Numbered from the stretch's first letter, positions 8,724-19,068 are shown. The stretch is DNA of 64,000 bases from Prochlorococcus marinus str. GP2 (GCF_000759885.1 NZ_JNAH01000008.1:62001-126000); one strand, 5' to 3'. Notes: generated by a model not told the origin, from the sequence alone. Translations and numbers: made by a program.

Positions 8724-9785
8724 ATGATTGAGGAAAAGAAAAGATGTATTGGGTTAATATTTGGTGGGTATTCCAATGAACATGAAGTATCGATATCCTC
8801 TGCAAAAACAGTTTTTGAAGCCTTTAATTCAGAAATAAACAAACAACGTTATAAAATTAAGGCATTTTACATAAATAAATATGGAGAGTGGATTGATAGT
8901 GATTTATCAGAAAAAATCCTACTTGATCAAATTGATCACAATAATATAAAAAAGTCTAATCAAGGAAAGATAAACTTCTTAGACGGAATTGACTTTCAAT
9001 ATATTGATGTGTGGTTTCCTCTTCTGCATGGATTTAATGGTGAAGACGGATCAATTCATGGCTTAATTAAATTCACTAAAAAACCTTTAGTCGGATGTGG
9101 AATTTTAGGTTCTGCAATAGGGATGGATAAAATAATGATGAAAACAATTTTCTCAAATCTCAAAATCCCACAAGTTAAGTATCTTGCTTTTCAAAATGAA
9201 GATCTCAATGATATAAAAGTAAAAAACAGACTAATTAGTGAGATTGTAAAAAATTTAAATTTTCCTGTTTTTGTTAAACCATCTAACTCTGGATCATCTC
9301 TTGGTATCTCTAAAGTCATAAATGAATCAGAAATATTGCATGCCATAGAAAAAGCTTGGGAAATAGATCCAAGGTTTTTAGTGGAGGAAGGCCTTGAAGT
9401 AAGAGAAATTGAATGCGGAATAATTGGGAATTCGAAACTATTAACCTCTGAGATAGGAGAAGTAACTTACGAAAGTGATTGGTATGATTACGATTCGAAA
9501 TATAACTCAAATAATAATAATATATCTATACCAGCCGAAATAGATGCAAAAATAACCAAGCAAATCAAAGAAATTGCTATCCAAAGTTGTAGAGCACTAA
9601 ATATTTTTGGTTTTGCTAGAGTCGATTTCTTTTTAGAAAAATCTTCAAATAAAATATTGTTAAATGAAATAAATACAATTCCAGGTTTCACCAAAAAAAG
9701 TATGTTTCCAATGCTTTGGAAAGCTTCAGGTTTAAATATTGAACAACTTGTGGCTAAACTGATAGATATATCTCTAGATTTATAA
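8724..9785 (+). CDS. ddl: D-alanine--D-alanine ligase
   Basis: This ATP-grasp enzyme makes D-Ala-D-Ala for peptidoglycan stem peptides. The N-terminal GGYSNEHEVS (14-23) is the Ddl signature. VKPSNSGSSLGISK follows in the ATP-grasp core, and LLNEINTIPGFTKKSMFP (312-329) holds the Mg2+-binding Glu/Asn and substrate loop. At 353 residues it is normal for the longer (VanA-like) class. It begins a run ddl, unknown membrane protein, ftsQ with very short spacings, so it is probably one transcript joining wall synthesis and division. Confidence 0.95.
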   Translation: MIEEKKRCIGLIFGGYSNEHEVSISSAKTVFEAFNSEINKQRYKIKAFYINKYGEWIDSDLSEKILLDQIDHNNIKKSNQGKINFLDGIDFQYIDVWFPLLHGFNGEDGSIHGLIKFTKKPLVGCGILGSAIGMDKIMMKTIFSNLKIPQVKYLAFQNEDLNDIKVKNRLISEIVKNLNFPVFVKPSNSGSSLGISKVINESEILHAIEKAWEIDPRFLVEEGLEVREIECGIIGNSKLLTSEIGEVTYESDWYDYDSKYNSNNNNISIPAEIDAKITKQIKEIAIQSCRALNIFGFARVDFFLEKSSNKILLNEINTIPGFTKKSMFPMLWKASGLNIEQLVAKLIDISLDL

Positions 9786-9795
9786 TTTAAATCAA

Positions 9796-10206
9796 ATGTT
9801 GCATGGACTACTTTGGTTACCATTGCTTTTTATCTTTATATTACTAACTGCTCTAGGTTGGTTAGAAAGAAGAAGGCAAAATCTTTTTAGGAGCTGGGCA
9901 AATGGTTCTGAACTTTGTAAGTTAGATAGTTCAGGTGCAGCGTCCTTAAAAGATGGAGAATTAAAGTGGAGCGCATTTGAAGCTGGTACATTTGAAGAAA
10001 AAGATAGTTTCACAATCAAGAGATTAGAATTAGTTGAATTAATGGCTCTTACCTCAGGAGAAGCTCCCCTTACAAATGAATCTCAAGGAAAGTGCAGGTT
10101 GAGATTAGTTGGTGATGGGAAAGAAATGGATGTGCCATTTTCAGATGCAGACCAGGCTAGAGAATGGATGGAGCAATTGATGGAAAAAGCTCGATGTGAT
10201 TTGTGA
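9796..10206 (+). CDS. Conserved membrane-anchored protein of unknown function
   Basis: A 136-residue protein with one N-terminal hydrophobic helix (about 3-22, LHGLLWLPLLFIFILLTALGW) followed by LERRRQ, which fits a signal anchor. The soluble part is acidic with several beta-like stretches and ends MEKARCDL. No enzyme motif is visible. Its position between ddl and ftsQ, with the stop codon overlapping the ftsQ GTG (10203), suggests an envelope or division-related role, but that rests on context only. I believe it to be a cyanobacterial conserved hypothetical. Confidence 0.75.
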   Translation: MLHGLLWLPLLFIFILLTALGWLERRRQNLFRSWANGSELCKLDSSGAASLKDGELKWSAFEAGTFEEKDSFTIKRLELVELMALTSGEAPLTNESQGKCRLRLVGDGKEMDVPFSDADQAREWMEQLMEKARCDL

Positions 10207-10922
10207 AAAACGAGAAAATAATTAACAAAAGAAGCTTTTTACTACTAATTTTATTTTCAACAAGCTTGTTAACACTAAAAACATTTAAAAAGGTAAATAA
10301 TCAGGACATTAGAATTTATGGAAGCGAATTATTCTCACAAAATGATTTGGTAAAAAATTCATCCTTAAAATTTCCAATCCGATTAATTCTTATTGAAACT
10401 AAGCTTTTAGAAAATGAGTTAAAACAAAATTTATCACTCAAGAATGTTTCGGTAAATAGAGAATTATTTCCTTTTGGTTTGAAAGTCAAAATTAAAACTA
10501 GGACTCCAATAGCTTACGGCGAAAAAATATTAAATAACGAAAAAATTTTAGGCTTTATTGATAAAGATGGGATTTTTATTGATAGAAAAAATGCAGACGA
10601 AAAAAATTTAAACAAATTAAACCTTCAAGTTTTTGGATGGAAAGAAAAATTTAAAAAGACAATATCTGAAATTTTAATAGCCCAAGACAATTATAAATTA
10701 AATATAGTTAAGATAACTTTCTCTCCAAATGGATTTTTATCTATTGAGGAAAAAGATTTAAAAACAATATTGTTAGGATTTAATCCGAATTTAATCAACC
10801 ATCAATTACAAATTATCAATAACCTTAAAAATGAATTTGTGAAAAATACCTTTTCTAAAAAAATAGATAATATTGATCTTACTGATCCAAATAAACCAAA
10901 AATAAAAGTGTTCAAACCCTAA
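10203..10922 (+). CDS. ftsQ: Cell division protein FtsQ (POTRA domain)
   Basis: The 239-residue product has a short cytoplasmic basic N-terminus, one transmembrane helix (about 11-27, SFLLLILFSTSLLTL), and a POTRA-like domain (about 35-110). The latter includes IRIYGSELFS, LKNVSVNRELFPFGLKVKIKTRTPIAY and LGFIDKDGIFIDR, a pattern seen in cyanobacterial FtsQ. FtsQ links the divisome to septal wall synthesis in the periplasm. Synteny supports the call: ddl upstream and ftsZ downstream. The GTG start overlaps the preceding stop by three bases. Sequence conservation in this family is low, so context carries part of the weight. There is no ftsA nearby, as expected for cyanobacteria. Confidence 0.83.
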   Translation: MKNEKIINKRSFLLLILFSTSLLTLKTFKKVNNQDIRIYGSELFSQNDLVKNSSLKFPIRLILIETKLLENELKQNLSLKNVSVNRELFPFGLKVKIKTRTPIAYGEKILNNEKILGFIDKDGIFIDRKNADEKNLNKLNLQVFGWKEKFKKTISEILIAQDNYKLNIVKITFSPNGFLSIEEKDLKTILLGFNPNLINHQLQIINNLKNEFVKNTFSKKIDNIDLTDPNKPKIKVFKP

Positions 10923-10954
10923 TATTTGAGATGAGATTTCAAATATTTTTTTTT
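10921..10954 (+). terminator. Rho-independent terminator at the ftsQ stop codon
   Basis: A 9-bp perfect stem AATATTTGA/TCAAATATT with a 9-base loop is followed by a run of nine T. The left arm includes the last two bases of the ftsQ stop codon. It should separate the ddl-ftsQ transcript from ftsZ, which then needs its own promoter in the next 150 bases. Confidence 0.7.
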
Positions 10955-11101
10955 AATTAATGTAGTGTTGATAAGGGTTTAGCATTTAAAACAAAATTTT
11001 TATTAAGTAAATATTTTAAGGATTTTCCTCAACAAATTCCTACAGATGAGCTTTGTAAGTTCATAATGCACCCAATACTAGTATTAGATCCTTATTAAGA
11101 G

Positions 11102-12217
11102 ATGAGCTTCGGTAACAATCCAAACTTTGATCAATCAACAAACATCCTTCCAAGTCAGAATGCCAAAATTGAAGTAATTGGCGTTGGCGGTGGTGGAAGT
11201 AATGCTGTAAACAGAATGATTGATAGTGAACTTGAAGGAGTTTCATTCAGAGTTCTTAATACTGATGCCCAAGCATTACTGCAGTCCTCTGCAGAGCGCA
11301 GGGTTCAATTAGGTCAGAACTTAACGAGAGGTCTTGGAGCGGGAGGTAATCCAAGTATCGGTCAAAAGGCAGCAGAAGAATCTAGAGATGAACTTCAACA
11401 GTCACTTGAAGGCTCTGACTTAGTTTTTATAGCAGCAGGAATGGGTGGAGGTACCGGCACAGGAGCAGCTCCAGTAGTTGCTGAAGTGGCAAAGCAAAGC
11501 GGTGCATTAACAATTGGGATAGTAACTAAACCTTTTTCTTTCGAAGGCAAAAGGAGAATGCGTCAAGCAGAAGAAGGAATTGCGAGATTGGCTGAAAACG
11601 TTGATACCCTTATTGTCATACCAAATGATAGGTTAAAAGAAGTTTCTGCAGGTGCTTCTATCCAAGAAGCTTTTATGAATGCGGATGATGTATTAAGAAT
11701 GGGAGTGCAAGGTATAAGTGAAGTAATTACCCGCCCTGGTGAGGTTAATCTTGATTTTGCTGATGTGAGATCAGTTATGACTGAAGCTGGCACTGCCCTT
11801 CTTGGCGTAGGTATTGGATCTGGTCGATCTAGAGCTATAGAGGCTGCTCAAGCTGCAATTAATAGCCCATTACTTGAAGCGGGAAGAATTGATGGTGCTA
11901 AAGGTTGCCTTGTAAATATAACTGGAGGAAGAGATTTAACTCTAGATGATGTGAACTCAGTTGGAGAGGTTATTAGCGATGTTGTAGATCAGGATGCAAA
12001 TATTATCGTTGGTCAAGCGGTTAATGAAGATATGGAGGGTGAGATACAAGTTACAGTCATCGCAACAGGTTTTGATACAAACCAGCCATTGAAGCAACAA
12101 AGAATTAAAAACAGATTATCTAATCAATCTTTTTATGGTGTTTCTGACAATAAAGATACAGGAGCAAATATTCCAGAATTTTTAAGGTTAAGGCAAAATA
12201 AAAAAGATATAGATTAA
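11102..12217 (+). CDS. ftsZ: Cell division protein FtsZ
   Basis: A tubulin-like GTPase that forms the Z ring. [14 protein letters not shown] (26-39) and the tubulin signature GGGTGTG (115-121) form the GTP site, and [13 protein letters not shown] gives the T7 synergy region. The 371-residue protein has a short linker and ends with [12 protein letters not shown], the conserved C-terminal peptide for membrane tethers such as ZipN/Ftn2 in cyanobacteria. A terminator separates it from ftsQ, so it probably has its own, perhaps light/dark-timed, promoter in 10955-11101. Confidence 0.98.
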   Translation: MSFGNNPNFDQSTNILPSQNAKIEVIGVGGGGSNAVNRMIDSELEGVSFRVLNTDAQALLQSSAERRVQLGQNLTRGLGAGGNPSIGQKAAEESRDELQQSLEGSDLVFIAAGMGGGTGTGAAPVVAEVAKQSGALTIGIVTKPFSFEGKRRMRQAEEGIARLAENVDTLIVIPNDRLKEVSAGASIQEAFMNADDVLRMGVQGISEVITRPGEVNLDFADVRSVMTEAGTALLGVGIGSGRSRAIEAAQAAINSPLLEAGRIDGAKGCLVNITGGRDLTLDDVNSVGEVISDVVDQDANIIVGQAVNEDMEGEIQVTVIATGFDTNQPLKQQRIKNRLSNQSFYGVSDNKDTGANIPEFLRLRQNKKDID

Positions 12218-12232
12218 AAGGTAAAATAGAGT

Positions 12233-12326
12233 GACTCGGTTATCTCGCCTGCCTCAAGCATCCCTTGTGGCTGCTACCTTCCGGTCCTGACCAGGTTTAG
12301 GCGTTAAAACCGCGAAAGGCCGAGTC
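12233..12326 (-). ncRNA. ffs: Signal recognition particle RNA (4.5S, small SRP RNA)
   Basis: Read on the minus strand this gives a hairpin RNA with terminal stem GACTCGG/CCGAGTC. The apical domain contains GGTCAGGACCGGAAGGTAGCAGCC, which holds the universal GGAAG tetraloop and the asymmetric loop bound by Ffh. The length is 94 bases, normal for bacterial 4.5S RNA. It lies in the gap between ftsZ and panB and is antisense to both. Confidence 0.95.
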
Positions 12327-12373
12327 ATTGATATTTTAGCAATTCTTGATTAAAAAAGATACATAAAATTCTT

Positions 12374-13147
12374 ATGTTACCTTCAGAACTCGTTAAATAT
12401 AAAGAAAAATCTCAAAAAATTATTGCATTAACAGCTTGGGACTCCATCTCAGGATCTATTGCAGAACAAGCTAATGTAGATCTTGTCTTAGTCGGAGATT
12501 CCTTAGCAATGGTTTGTTTGGGATACAAATCCACATTACCACTAACTTTAGAAAACATTATTTATCACACTAATGCTGTTTCAAGAGGGTTTAAAAAGAG
12601 TATTGAAGAACAACCTTTAGTTGTTGCCGACATGCCTTTTCTGACTTATCAATGTGGAGAAGATAAAGCTGTGGAGTATGCAGGGAGAATAATTCAAAGC
12701 ACTTATGCGAAAGCCGTAAAGGTAGAAGGGGCCGAACCAGAAATACAAAAAGTTATTTCTAGATTAATAAGAATGGGAATCCCTGTTATGGGTCATATAG
12801 GTCTCACACCGCAAAGCTACTTAAATCTAGGATTAAAAAAACAAGGTGAAAGCCTAGAAAGCCAAGAAAAAATAAAGAAAGAAGCCTCTATTCTTGAGAA
12901 ATTAGGGTGCTTTTCAATAGTTCTTGAACATATTCCTGAGTTGCTTGCAAAAGAAATACAAAAAAACTTAACAATTCCCACAATAGGCATCGGAGCAGGT
13001 AATGATTGCGATGGCCAAGTAAGAGTTACTGCAGATTTATTAGGCCTTAATGATGATCAACCACCATTTTGCCAACCGATTATTCAAGGGAAGAATTTGT
13101 TCAAGGAAAAATTAAAAAAATGGGTAGATTCTGAAAGACTTAATTAA
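12374..13147 (+). CDS. panB: 3-methyl-2-oxobutanoate hydroxymethyltransferase
   Basis: This enzyme makes ketopantoate from 2-oxoisovalerate and methylene-THF, the first step to pantothenate and CoA. Family motifs visible are TAWDSISGSIAEQANVD, VLVGDSLAMVCLGY (metal-binding Asp), VVADMPF, KVEGAEP, MGHIGLTPQ and GIGAGNDCDGQV. At 257 residues it is normal. It overlaps the convergent hemW by eight bases at the 3' end. Confidence 0.95.
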   Translation: MLPSELVKYKEKSQKIIALTAWDSISGSIAEQANVDLVLVGDSLAMVCLGYKSTLPLTLENIIYHTNAVSRGFKKSIEEQPLVVADMPFLTYQCGEDKAVEYAGRIIQSTYAKAVKVEGAEPEIQKVISRLIRMGIPVMGHIGLTPQSYLNLGLKKQGESLESQEKIKKEASILEKLGCFSIVLEHIPELLAKEIQKNLTIPTIGIGAGNDCDGQVRVTADLLGLNDDQPPFCQPIIQGKNLFKEKLKKWVDSERLN

Positions 13148-14363
13148 TGTCTTCCCACCACTTAAACATGGAAATAAGAATTTGATTGCTTAGCTCCATC
13201 CCTTTAGGCTCAGTTAAAAAAAATCTATTCCCCTTTCTCACTAAAAGTCCGCATTCAAAAAATCTTTCCCATTCTTCAAGCAATTTATTTAAATTACTCT
13301 CACATTTTTTGTTTTCCCAGTTTTGTTCTTTAAATACCTCATATATATCTATACCCTCTTTAAGTCTCAAGCCCAACATTATTTTCTCATCAAGTTCTTT
13401 ATAAACAAAATCTTTATTAATGAGGGATGAATCTAAATTTAGTTCATATTGCCTAATTACCCATTCCTTATATTCCCTACTAACTCTTGGTCTAGTAAGC
13501 TTTTCCCCCCAAGGTGAACTAGTGGAACCTTGACCAAAACCCCACCAGCCTAAGCCACTCCAATAAACTCTATTATGTCTCGATTGATGCCTAGGAAGAC
13601 AATAATTTGAGATTTCATATCTTGAGTACCCTGAATTTTTTAAAATTAAATGAGTTGATTTGCTATTTCTAAAAGCATCTTCATCACTTGGAACTTTTAA
13701 TTTTCCTGAATTAACTAATTTTTCAAAAACAGTCCCATTTTCTATATTTAAATCGTAAATGGAAATATGAGGTGGTAAAAACGTCATTGCTTTGTTTAAG
13801 TCATCTTGCCATTCTTTAAATCCACTAAGCGGCAAATTTTGAATTAAATCTAAGCTCCAACTTTTTATAAGCCCATTATCAAATGCTTGCTTCAACCATG
13901 AACAAGATTTTTCAGCATCTTCTCGCAAATGCCTCCTGCCAGAATTTTGAAGTATCTCATTATTAAAACTTTGAACTCCAAGACTAAATCTATTTATCCC
14001 AGAATTTATGAATCCATAAAGATCATCTTGATTAAAACTAGCTGGATCAACCTCCATAGTGATTTCAGCACCATAGTCAACTCCATAATTTTCTTTAAAA
14101 AGATCAATTATCCCTTTAATTTGTTGGGGGTCCAAGATTGATGGTGTACCGCCGCCAATATAAATTGTCGAAAGAGGTGCTTTATGCTTAATTGACAATA
14201 TTTCTTTATATAAATAGCGCAAATATTCTTTAACGGTTTTACTGCCATAACCTTGTAAAGTTTCAACTTTGTTTCCTAGTGGAATAATTGCAAAATCACA
14301 ATAAAAGCACCTTCTATGGCAAAAAGGGATATGCACATAAGCACTTCTTGGAAACTTATTCAT
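13140..14363 (-). CDS. hemW: HemW-type radical SAM protein
   Basis: The N-terminal CHRRCFYC holds Cys15, Cys19 and Cys22 binding the 4Fe-4S cluster. It is followed by IYIGGGTPSIL, EVDPAS, NRFSLGVQSF and a HemN_C region. These fit HemW, the radical-SAM heme chaperone long annotated as oxygen-independent coproporphyrinogen oxidase. It lacks the extra N-terminal segment of true HemN, in which the substrate and a second SAM are bound. The length of 407 residues fits. It is divergent from the PIN-TRAM gene. Confidence 0.9.
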   Translation of the reverse strand: MNKFPRSAYVHIPFCHRRCFYCDFAIIPLGNKVETLQGYGSKTVKEYLRYLYKEILSIKHKAPLSTIYIGGGTPSILDPQQIKGIIDLFKENYGVDYGAEITMEVDPASFNQDDLYGFINSGINRFSLGVQSFNNEILQNSGRRHLREDAEKSCSWLKQAFDNGLIKSWSLDLIQNLPLSGFKEWQDDLNKAMTFLPPHISIYDLNIENGTVFEKLVNSGKLKVPSDEDAFRNSKSTHLILKNSGYSRYEISNYCLPRHQSRHNRVYWSGLGWWGFGQGSTSSPWGEKLTRPRVSREYKEWVIRQYELNLDSSLINKDFVYKELDEKIMLGLRLKEGIDIYEVFKEQNWENKKCESNLNKLLEEWERFFECGLLVRKGNRFFLTEPKGMELSNQILISMFKWWEDIN

Positions 14364-14458
14364 AATCTAGATACATTTTTAAGCTCCAAAAAGTATTAAG
14401 GATCGCAAAAAATAAAATCCTTATTTACTCAATTAATAAATCCTAGTAGATTATAGAT

Positions 14459-15568
14459 ATGACAGATATCTTAGTATTAATTTTATTTATATTGTCTGGG
14501 GCTGCTTCAGGATGGCTTGGGGTTGATTTATTGCCTGTAGACATCCTGAAACAGGTATCTAATGTAGAAGGATTTAGAATTGTTTTAGCCATAATAGGTC
14601 TTTTTATAGGATTAGCAGCTGGTTTTGTATTTCTTCAACTTAGAAAGACTTTTCTTGATCAAATAAGAACAATGCCTACGGATTTATTAATAAGTAGGTC
14701 AGTTGGATTAATTTTAGGATTACTTGTTGCGAATCTCTTACTTGCTCCAATATTATTAATCCCTTTCCCTAGAGAAGTTTTTTTTGCAAAACCTTTAGCA
14801 GCTATATTAAGCAACATTTTCTTTGGTGTACTTGGGTATAAGTTGGCTGATACCCACGGAAGGACACTATTGAGATTATTCAATCCTAATAATACTGATG
14901 CATATCTAGTCAATGAAGGAATACTCCCCGCTGCAAGTCCCAAAATTTTAGATACCAGTGTAATTATTGATGGCAGAATTAATGGTCTATTAAGTTGCGG
15001 CTTGTTGGAAGGGCAATTAATTGTTGCTCAAAGTGTAATTGATGAATTACAAACTTTAGCTGACTCAAGCAGTAATGAAAAAAGATCGAAAGGTCGAAGA
15101 GGTCTCAAATTATTAAAAGAATTAAGAGATTTATACGGGCGAAGACTTGTAATAAACCCAACAAAGTATGAAGGTAATGGTGTAGATGAAAAACTCTTGA
15201 AAATTACTGAAGATATGACAGGAACTTTAATTACGGCTGATTATAATCTCTCTCAGATTGCTGAAGTTAAAGAATTAAAAGTTATGAATTTGAGTGATTT
15301 GGTTATTGCTTTAAGGCCAGAAGTACAGCCAGGAGAATCACTTAATATAAAAATCGTAAGAGAAGGCAAAGAAAAAATGCAAGGTATTGGATATTTAGAT
15401 GACGGAACAATGGTTGTTATTGATGAAGCAAAGAATTTTGTGGGTAGCAGATTAGATATTGTCATCACAGGAGCATTACAAACTCCAACGGGAAGAATGG
15501 TATTTGGAAAACTGATAAATAATCCTGAGTCAAACAAATCTTATAAATCACCAGCGACACAGGGCTAA
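14459..15568 (+). CDS. PIN-TRAM domain integral membrane protein (YacL-like)
   Basis: About four N-terminal membrane helices (1-21, 39-58, 82-103, 110-127) are followed by a PIN domain. That begins at KILDTSVIIDGRI, with acidic Asp165 and later acidic residues such as D in LITADYNL. A C-terminal TRAM-like domain (about 300-360, VREGKEKMQGIGYLDDGTMVV) completes it. PIN domains are typically Mg2+-dependent ribonucleases and TRAM binds RNA, so a membrane-bound RNase or RNA-binding role is plausible. The family (YacL in Bacillus, conserved in cyanobacteria) has no settled function. It lies just upstream of clpR. Confidence 0.85.
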   Translation: MTDILVLILFILSGAASGWLGVDLLPVDILKQVSNVEGFRIVLAIIGLFIGLAAGFVFLQLRKTFLDQIRTMPTDLLISRSVGLILGLLVANLLLAPILLIPFPREVFFAKPLAAILSNIFFGVLGYKLADTHGRTLLRLFNPNNTDAYLVNEGILPAASPKILDTSVIIDGRINGLLSCGLLEGQLIVAQSVIDELQTLADSSSNEKRSKGRRGLKLLKELRDLYGRRLVINPTKYEGNGVDEKLLKITEDMTGTLITADYNLSQIAEVKELKVMNLSDLVIALRPEVQPGESLNIKIVREGKEKMQGIGYLDDGTMVVIDEAKNFVGSRLDIVITGALQTPTGRMVFGKLINNPESNKSYKSPATQG

Positions 15569-15608
15569 ATCTAGCTAGAATCAAATCAACTTTAATTTTG
15601 TGATACAA

Positions 15609-16271
15609 ATGACTGTATCTGCTCCTTATTACGGCGAAAACACCGTTATGAGGACCCCGCCCCCTGATCTACCCTCTCTTCTCCTAAAAGAGAGAATAGT
15701 TTATCTTGGTTTACCATTATTTTCAGATGATGATGCAAAACGACAACTAGGGATGGATGTCACTGAGCTAATCATTGCTCAACTTCTCTATCTAGAATTT
15801 GAGGACCCAGACAAACCCATCTATTTTTATATAAACTCAACAGGAACAAGTTGGTACACTGGTGATGCAGTTGGTTTCGAAACTGAAGCTTTTGCTATCT
15901 GCGACACTATAAGTTATATTAAGCCTCCAGTTCATACAATCTGTATTGGACAAGCCATGGGAACTGCAGCAGTTATCCTTTCATCAGGTACGAAAGGGCA
16001 AAGAGCTGCTCTCCCGCATGCCTCTATTGTTTTACATCAACCTATAAGCGGAGCAAGAGGTCAAGCAACCGATATACAAATAAGAGCTGAAGAAGTTTTG
16101 AAAAATAAAAAATCAATGCTCGAGATTCTATCTCGTAATACAGGTAAAACTATCGAGGAACTCTCTAAAGACTCAGACAGAATGAGTTATCTTAACCCCC
16201 AAGAGGCCTTAGATTATGGAGTTATCGATAGAATACTTATAAATCAAAAAGATTTACCAAATAAAATTTAA
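15609..16271 (+). CDS. clpR: ClpR, catalytically inactive ClpP-like subunit
   Basis: A ClpP-fold protein in which the nucleophile is lost. The active-site region reads [11 protein letters not shown], so Gly118 (counting from ATG 15609) replaces the catalytic Ser of the usual Gx[18 protein letters not shown] still keeps the His. A small insertion around [20 protein letters not shown] is typical of ClpR. In cyanobacteria and plastids ClpR combines with active ClpP3 in a mixed core driven by ClpC. The active partner follows 26 bases downstream. A GTG at 15600 could add three residues, but ATG 15609 is preferred. Confidence 0.92.
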   Translation: MTVSAPYYGENTVMRTPPPDLPSLLLKERIVYLGLPLFSDDDAKRQLGMDVTELIIAQLLYLEFEDPDKPIYFYINSTGTSWYTGDAVGFETEAFAICDTISYIKPPVHTICIGQAMGTAAVILSSGTKGQRAALPHASIVLHQPISGARGQATDIQIRAEEVLKNKKSMLEILSRNTGKTIEELSKDSDRMSYLNPQEALDYGVIDRILINQKDLPNKI

Positions 16272-16297
16272 CTCTCACAAACAATTACTTTAAAATC

Positions 16298-16903
16298 ATG
16301 CCAATAGGAACTCCAAGCGTGCCTTACAGACTTCCTGGAAGTCAATACGAAAGATGGGTTGATATTTATACAAGACTAGGCGTTGAAAGAATTCTTTTTC
16401 TTGGTCAAGAAGTGAATGATGGTATTGCTAATAGCCTTGTTGCACAAATGCTTTATCTAGATTCTGATGATAATTCCAAACCTATTTATCTATACATAAA
16501 TAGCCCAGGAGGATCAGTAACTGCTGGACTGGCTATATACGACACCATCAAATACGTAAAAAGTGATGTGGTAACGATTTGTGTAGGCCTCGCAGCCTCA
16601 ATGGGTGCGTTCCTATTGGCCGCAGGCACAAAAGGTAAAAGAGTCGCCTTGCCTCATAGCAGAATAATGATTCATCAACCCCTAGGAGGGACATCTCAAC
16701 GCCAAGCAAGTGATATTGAAATAGAAGCTAAAGAAATTTTAAGAATTAAAGATATGTTAAATATGTCTATGGCTGATATGACAGGCCAATCATTTGAGAA
16801 AATTGAAAAGGATACTGATAGAGATTATTTTCTAAGTGCTGAAGAGGCAAAAAACTATGGCCTAATTGATAGAGTAATCACACATCCAAGCGAAGCAAGT
16901 TAG
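16298..16903 (+). CDS. clpP: ATP-dependent Clp protease proteolytic subunit (ClpP3 type)
   Basis: A serine protease with an intact catalytic triad: Ser101 in [11 protein letters not shown], His126 in RIMIHQP and Asp176 in DTDRDYFLS. At 201 residues it is normal. It is paired with the inactive clpR just upstream, the arrangement of the cyanobacterial ClpP3/R core that is essential in Synechococcus. ClpC or ClpX would supply unfoldase activity; neither is in this window. Confidence 0.95.
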   Translation: MPIGTPSVPYRLPGSQYERWVDIYTRLGVERILFLGQEVNDGIANSLVAQMLYLDSDDNSKPIYLYINSPGGSVTAGLAIYDTIKYVKSDVVTICVGLAASMGAFLLAAGTKGKRVALPHSRIMIHQPLGGTSQRQASDIEIEAKEILRIKDMLNMSMADMTGQSFEKIEKDTDRDYFLSAEEAKNYGLIDRVITHPSEAS

Positions 16904-17020
16904 TCTTTGAATTTGATAAATAAATATTTTAATTTTCATTTTTAAATTAATAATTTTTTGGTTTATTTACACATTTAATGCCTAAAATATTAATTATCAA
17001 ATGTAAAGAAACTACAACTA

Positions 17021-18010
17021 ATGACTCAACTCTTTTACGACGCCGATGCAGATCTAAGTCTTTTAAAAAATAAAACAATAGCAATTATTGGATATGGTTC
17101 ACAAGGTCATGCACATGCCCTAAACCTTAAAGATAGTGGTCTGGATGTAATTGTCGGATTATATAAAGGAAGCAAGTCCGAAAGCAAAGCAATTAGCGAT
17201 GGTCTACAAGTATTTAGTGTTTCTGAAGCTTGCGAAAAAGCAGACTGGATTATGATTCTCTTACCAGATGAGTTTCAGAAGGATGTTTACCTTAAAGAAA
17301 TAGAACCAAACTTAAAAGAGGGAAAGATATTAAGTTTTGCGCATGGTTTTAATATTAGATTCGAACTTATCAAACCTCCCAGTTTTGTAGATGTTGTAAT
17401 GATTGCTCCGAAAGGACCTGGACATACTGTTCGTTGGGAATATCAAAATGGTCAAGGAGTTCCTGCATTGTTCGCAGTTGAGCAAGATTCTTCTGGAAGT
17501 GCAAGATCATTGGCTATGGCTTACGCTAAAGGTATCGGAGGAACGCGAGCTGGGATACTTGAAACAAATTTCAAAGAAGAAACAGAAACTGATTTATTTG
17601 GTGAACAAGCGGTTTTATGCGGAGGACTATCAGAACTTGTTAAATCAGGATTCGAAACTCTTGTAGAGGCAGGATATCAACCAGAACTTGCATACTTCGA
17701 ATGTTTACATGAAGTTAAACTAATTGTTGATCTTATGGTGAAGGGTGGCTTATCTCAAATGAGAGATTCGATTTCCAATACTGCAGAATATGGAGATTAT
17801 GTAAGCGGCAAAAGACTTATCAATAGTGATACAAAAAAAGAAATGCAGAAAATTCTTAAAGATATTCAAGATGGAACTTTCGCTAAGAATTTTGTGGAAG
17901 AATGCGATAAAAATAAACCCTTAATGACAAAATTAAGAGAAGAGAACTCAAAACATGAAATTGAGAAAGTAGGAAAAGGGCTACGCTCGATGTTCAGTTG
18001 GCTGAAATAA
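17021..18010 (+). CDS. ilvC: Ketol-acid reductoisomerase (class I)
   Basis: This NADPH- and Mg2+-dependent enzyme of valine/isoleucine synthesis rearranges and reduces acetolactate. The N-terminal Rossmann motif is [13 protein letters not shown]. The KARI core shows [32 protein letters not shown] (metal-binding Asp/Glu) and [10 protein letters not shown]. The length of 329 residues is class I. Its last codons overlap the TTG start of cobD. Confidence 0.97.
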   Translation: MTQLFYDADADLSLLKNKTIAIIGYGSQGHAHALNLKDSGLDVIVGLYKGSKSESKAISDGLQVFSVSEACEKADWIMILLPDEFQKDVYLKEIEPNLKEGKILSFAHGFNIRFELIKPPSFVDVVMIAPKGPGHTVRWEYQNGQGVPALFAVEQDSSGSARSLAMAYAKGIGGTRAGILETNFKEETETDLFGEQAVLCGGLSELVKSGFETLVEAGYQPELAYFECLHEVKLIVDLMVKGGLSQMRDSISNTAEYGDYVSGKRLINSDTKKEMQKILKDIQDGTFAKNFVEECDKNKPLMTKLREENSKHEIEKVGKGLRSMFSWLK

Positions 18011-19026
18011 GTTTATTTTTAATATTTCTTGGATCAATTGGTTTTGATTTATTGATCGGCGATCCAAGATTTTTTATCCATCCTGTTCAAGTAATAGGCT
18101 TTTACATAAAAAAAATATCTGATTACTTCATAAATAATTTTGGAGAGAATAAAAATATATTGTTTTGGGGAGGTTTCATCGTAGCTATATCGACTATTGG
18201 CATGAGTTTTGGTTTAGGAAAATTGATAGAACTCAGTTATATGCAATCAAGAAATCATTTTATTGGTGGATTATTAATTTTTTTTGGACTTTCAAGTTGT
18301 ATTGCCACTAAGGGACTTATTTCAAGTGTGAAAGAGATTGCAGAGCTAATAGAACGCAAGGAAATTAATAACCAAAATAAAAGAATAATCACAGAAAAGG
18401 TACAGAGAATAGTAAGTAGGGATGTAAGGGAATCTTCAATAGCTCATCTTTTAAGATCAAGTGCCGAAAGCCTTACCGAAAATTCTGTTGATGGAATATT
18501 TGGGCCATTATTTTGGATTTTTATTGGAATTATTTTTATGAAGTTTTCAATTTTTCTACCAGGACCTTTATCACTTGGTTTTTCTTATAAAGCCATAAGT
18601 ACTTTAGATTCAATGATAGGTTACAAATATGATTATTTTAGATATTTGGGTTTTTTCAGTGCAAAAATCGAAGATATTTTTACATTTATTCCTTCAAGAT
18701 TAGTTTTAATCACGTTACCTTTTATTAGCTCCAAAGTTAATGATTATAGATCAATCATAAAAAAAAGTTATCTTGATGGTAAAAAATATGATTCGCCTAA
18801 TGCTGGGCTTTCAGAAGCTATATTTGCCTATATTTCCGATATTAAATTGGGAGGTAAAAGTAAATATAAAAATGGAATTATTGAAAAGCCAATAATTAAT
18901 GAGACTGGAGAAAATTGCACTGAAGAAAAAATCAAATTAATTTGTCAATTAATTTTGAGATTACAATTTTTATGGATAATAATTTTTGTCTTAATTTTTT
19001 TTATAATCTCGAGTTTAATTGAATAA
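17998..19026 (+). CDS. cobD: Adenosylcobinamide-phosphate synthase (CobD/CbiB)
   Basis: A polytopic membrane protein of 342 residues that attaches the aminopropanol arm to adenosylcobyric acid late in cobalamin synthesis. Family signatures are [18 protein letters not shown] near the N-terminus, [35 protein letters not shown] (SRDT-like and ESLAEN-like motifs) and [12 protein letters not shown]. About four to five membrane segments are visible. The start is inferred as TTG 17998, overlapping ilvC by 13 bases. No in-frame ATG precedes the conserved GDPRF, so either TTG is used or the protein starts with another rare codon. Confidence 0.9.
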   Translation: MAEISLFLIFLGSIGFDLLIGDPRFFIHPVQVIGFYIKKISDYFINNFGENKNILFWGGFIVAISTIGMSFGLGKLIELSYMQSRNHFIGGLLIFFGLSSCIATKGLISSVKEIAELIERKEINNQNKRIITEKVQRIVSRDVRESSIAHLLRSSAESLTENSVDGIFGPLFWIFIGIIFMKFSIFLPGPLSLGFSYKAISTLDSMIGYKYDYFRYLGFFSAKIEDIFTFIPSRLVLITLPFISSKVNDYRSIIKKSYLDGKKYDSPNAGLSEAIFAYISDIKLGGKSKYKNGIIEKPIINETGENCTEEKIKLICQLILRLQFLWIIIFVLIFFIISSLIE

Positions 19027-19068
19027 TAAATTAGTTTTAAAATTACTAGAATAAAAGATAAAGATTCT

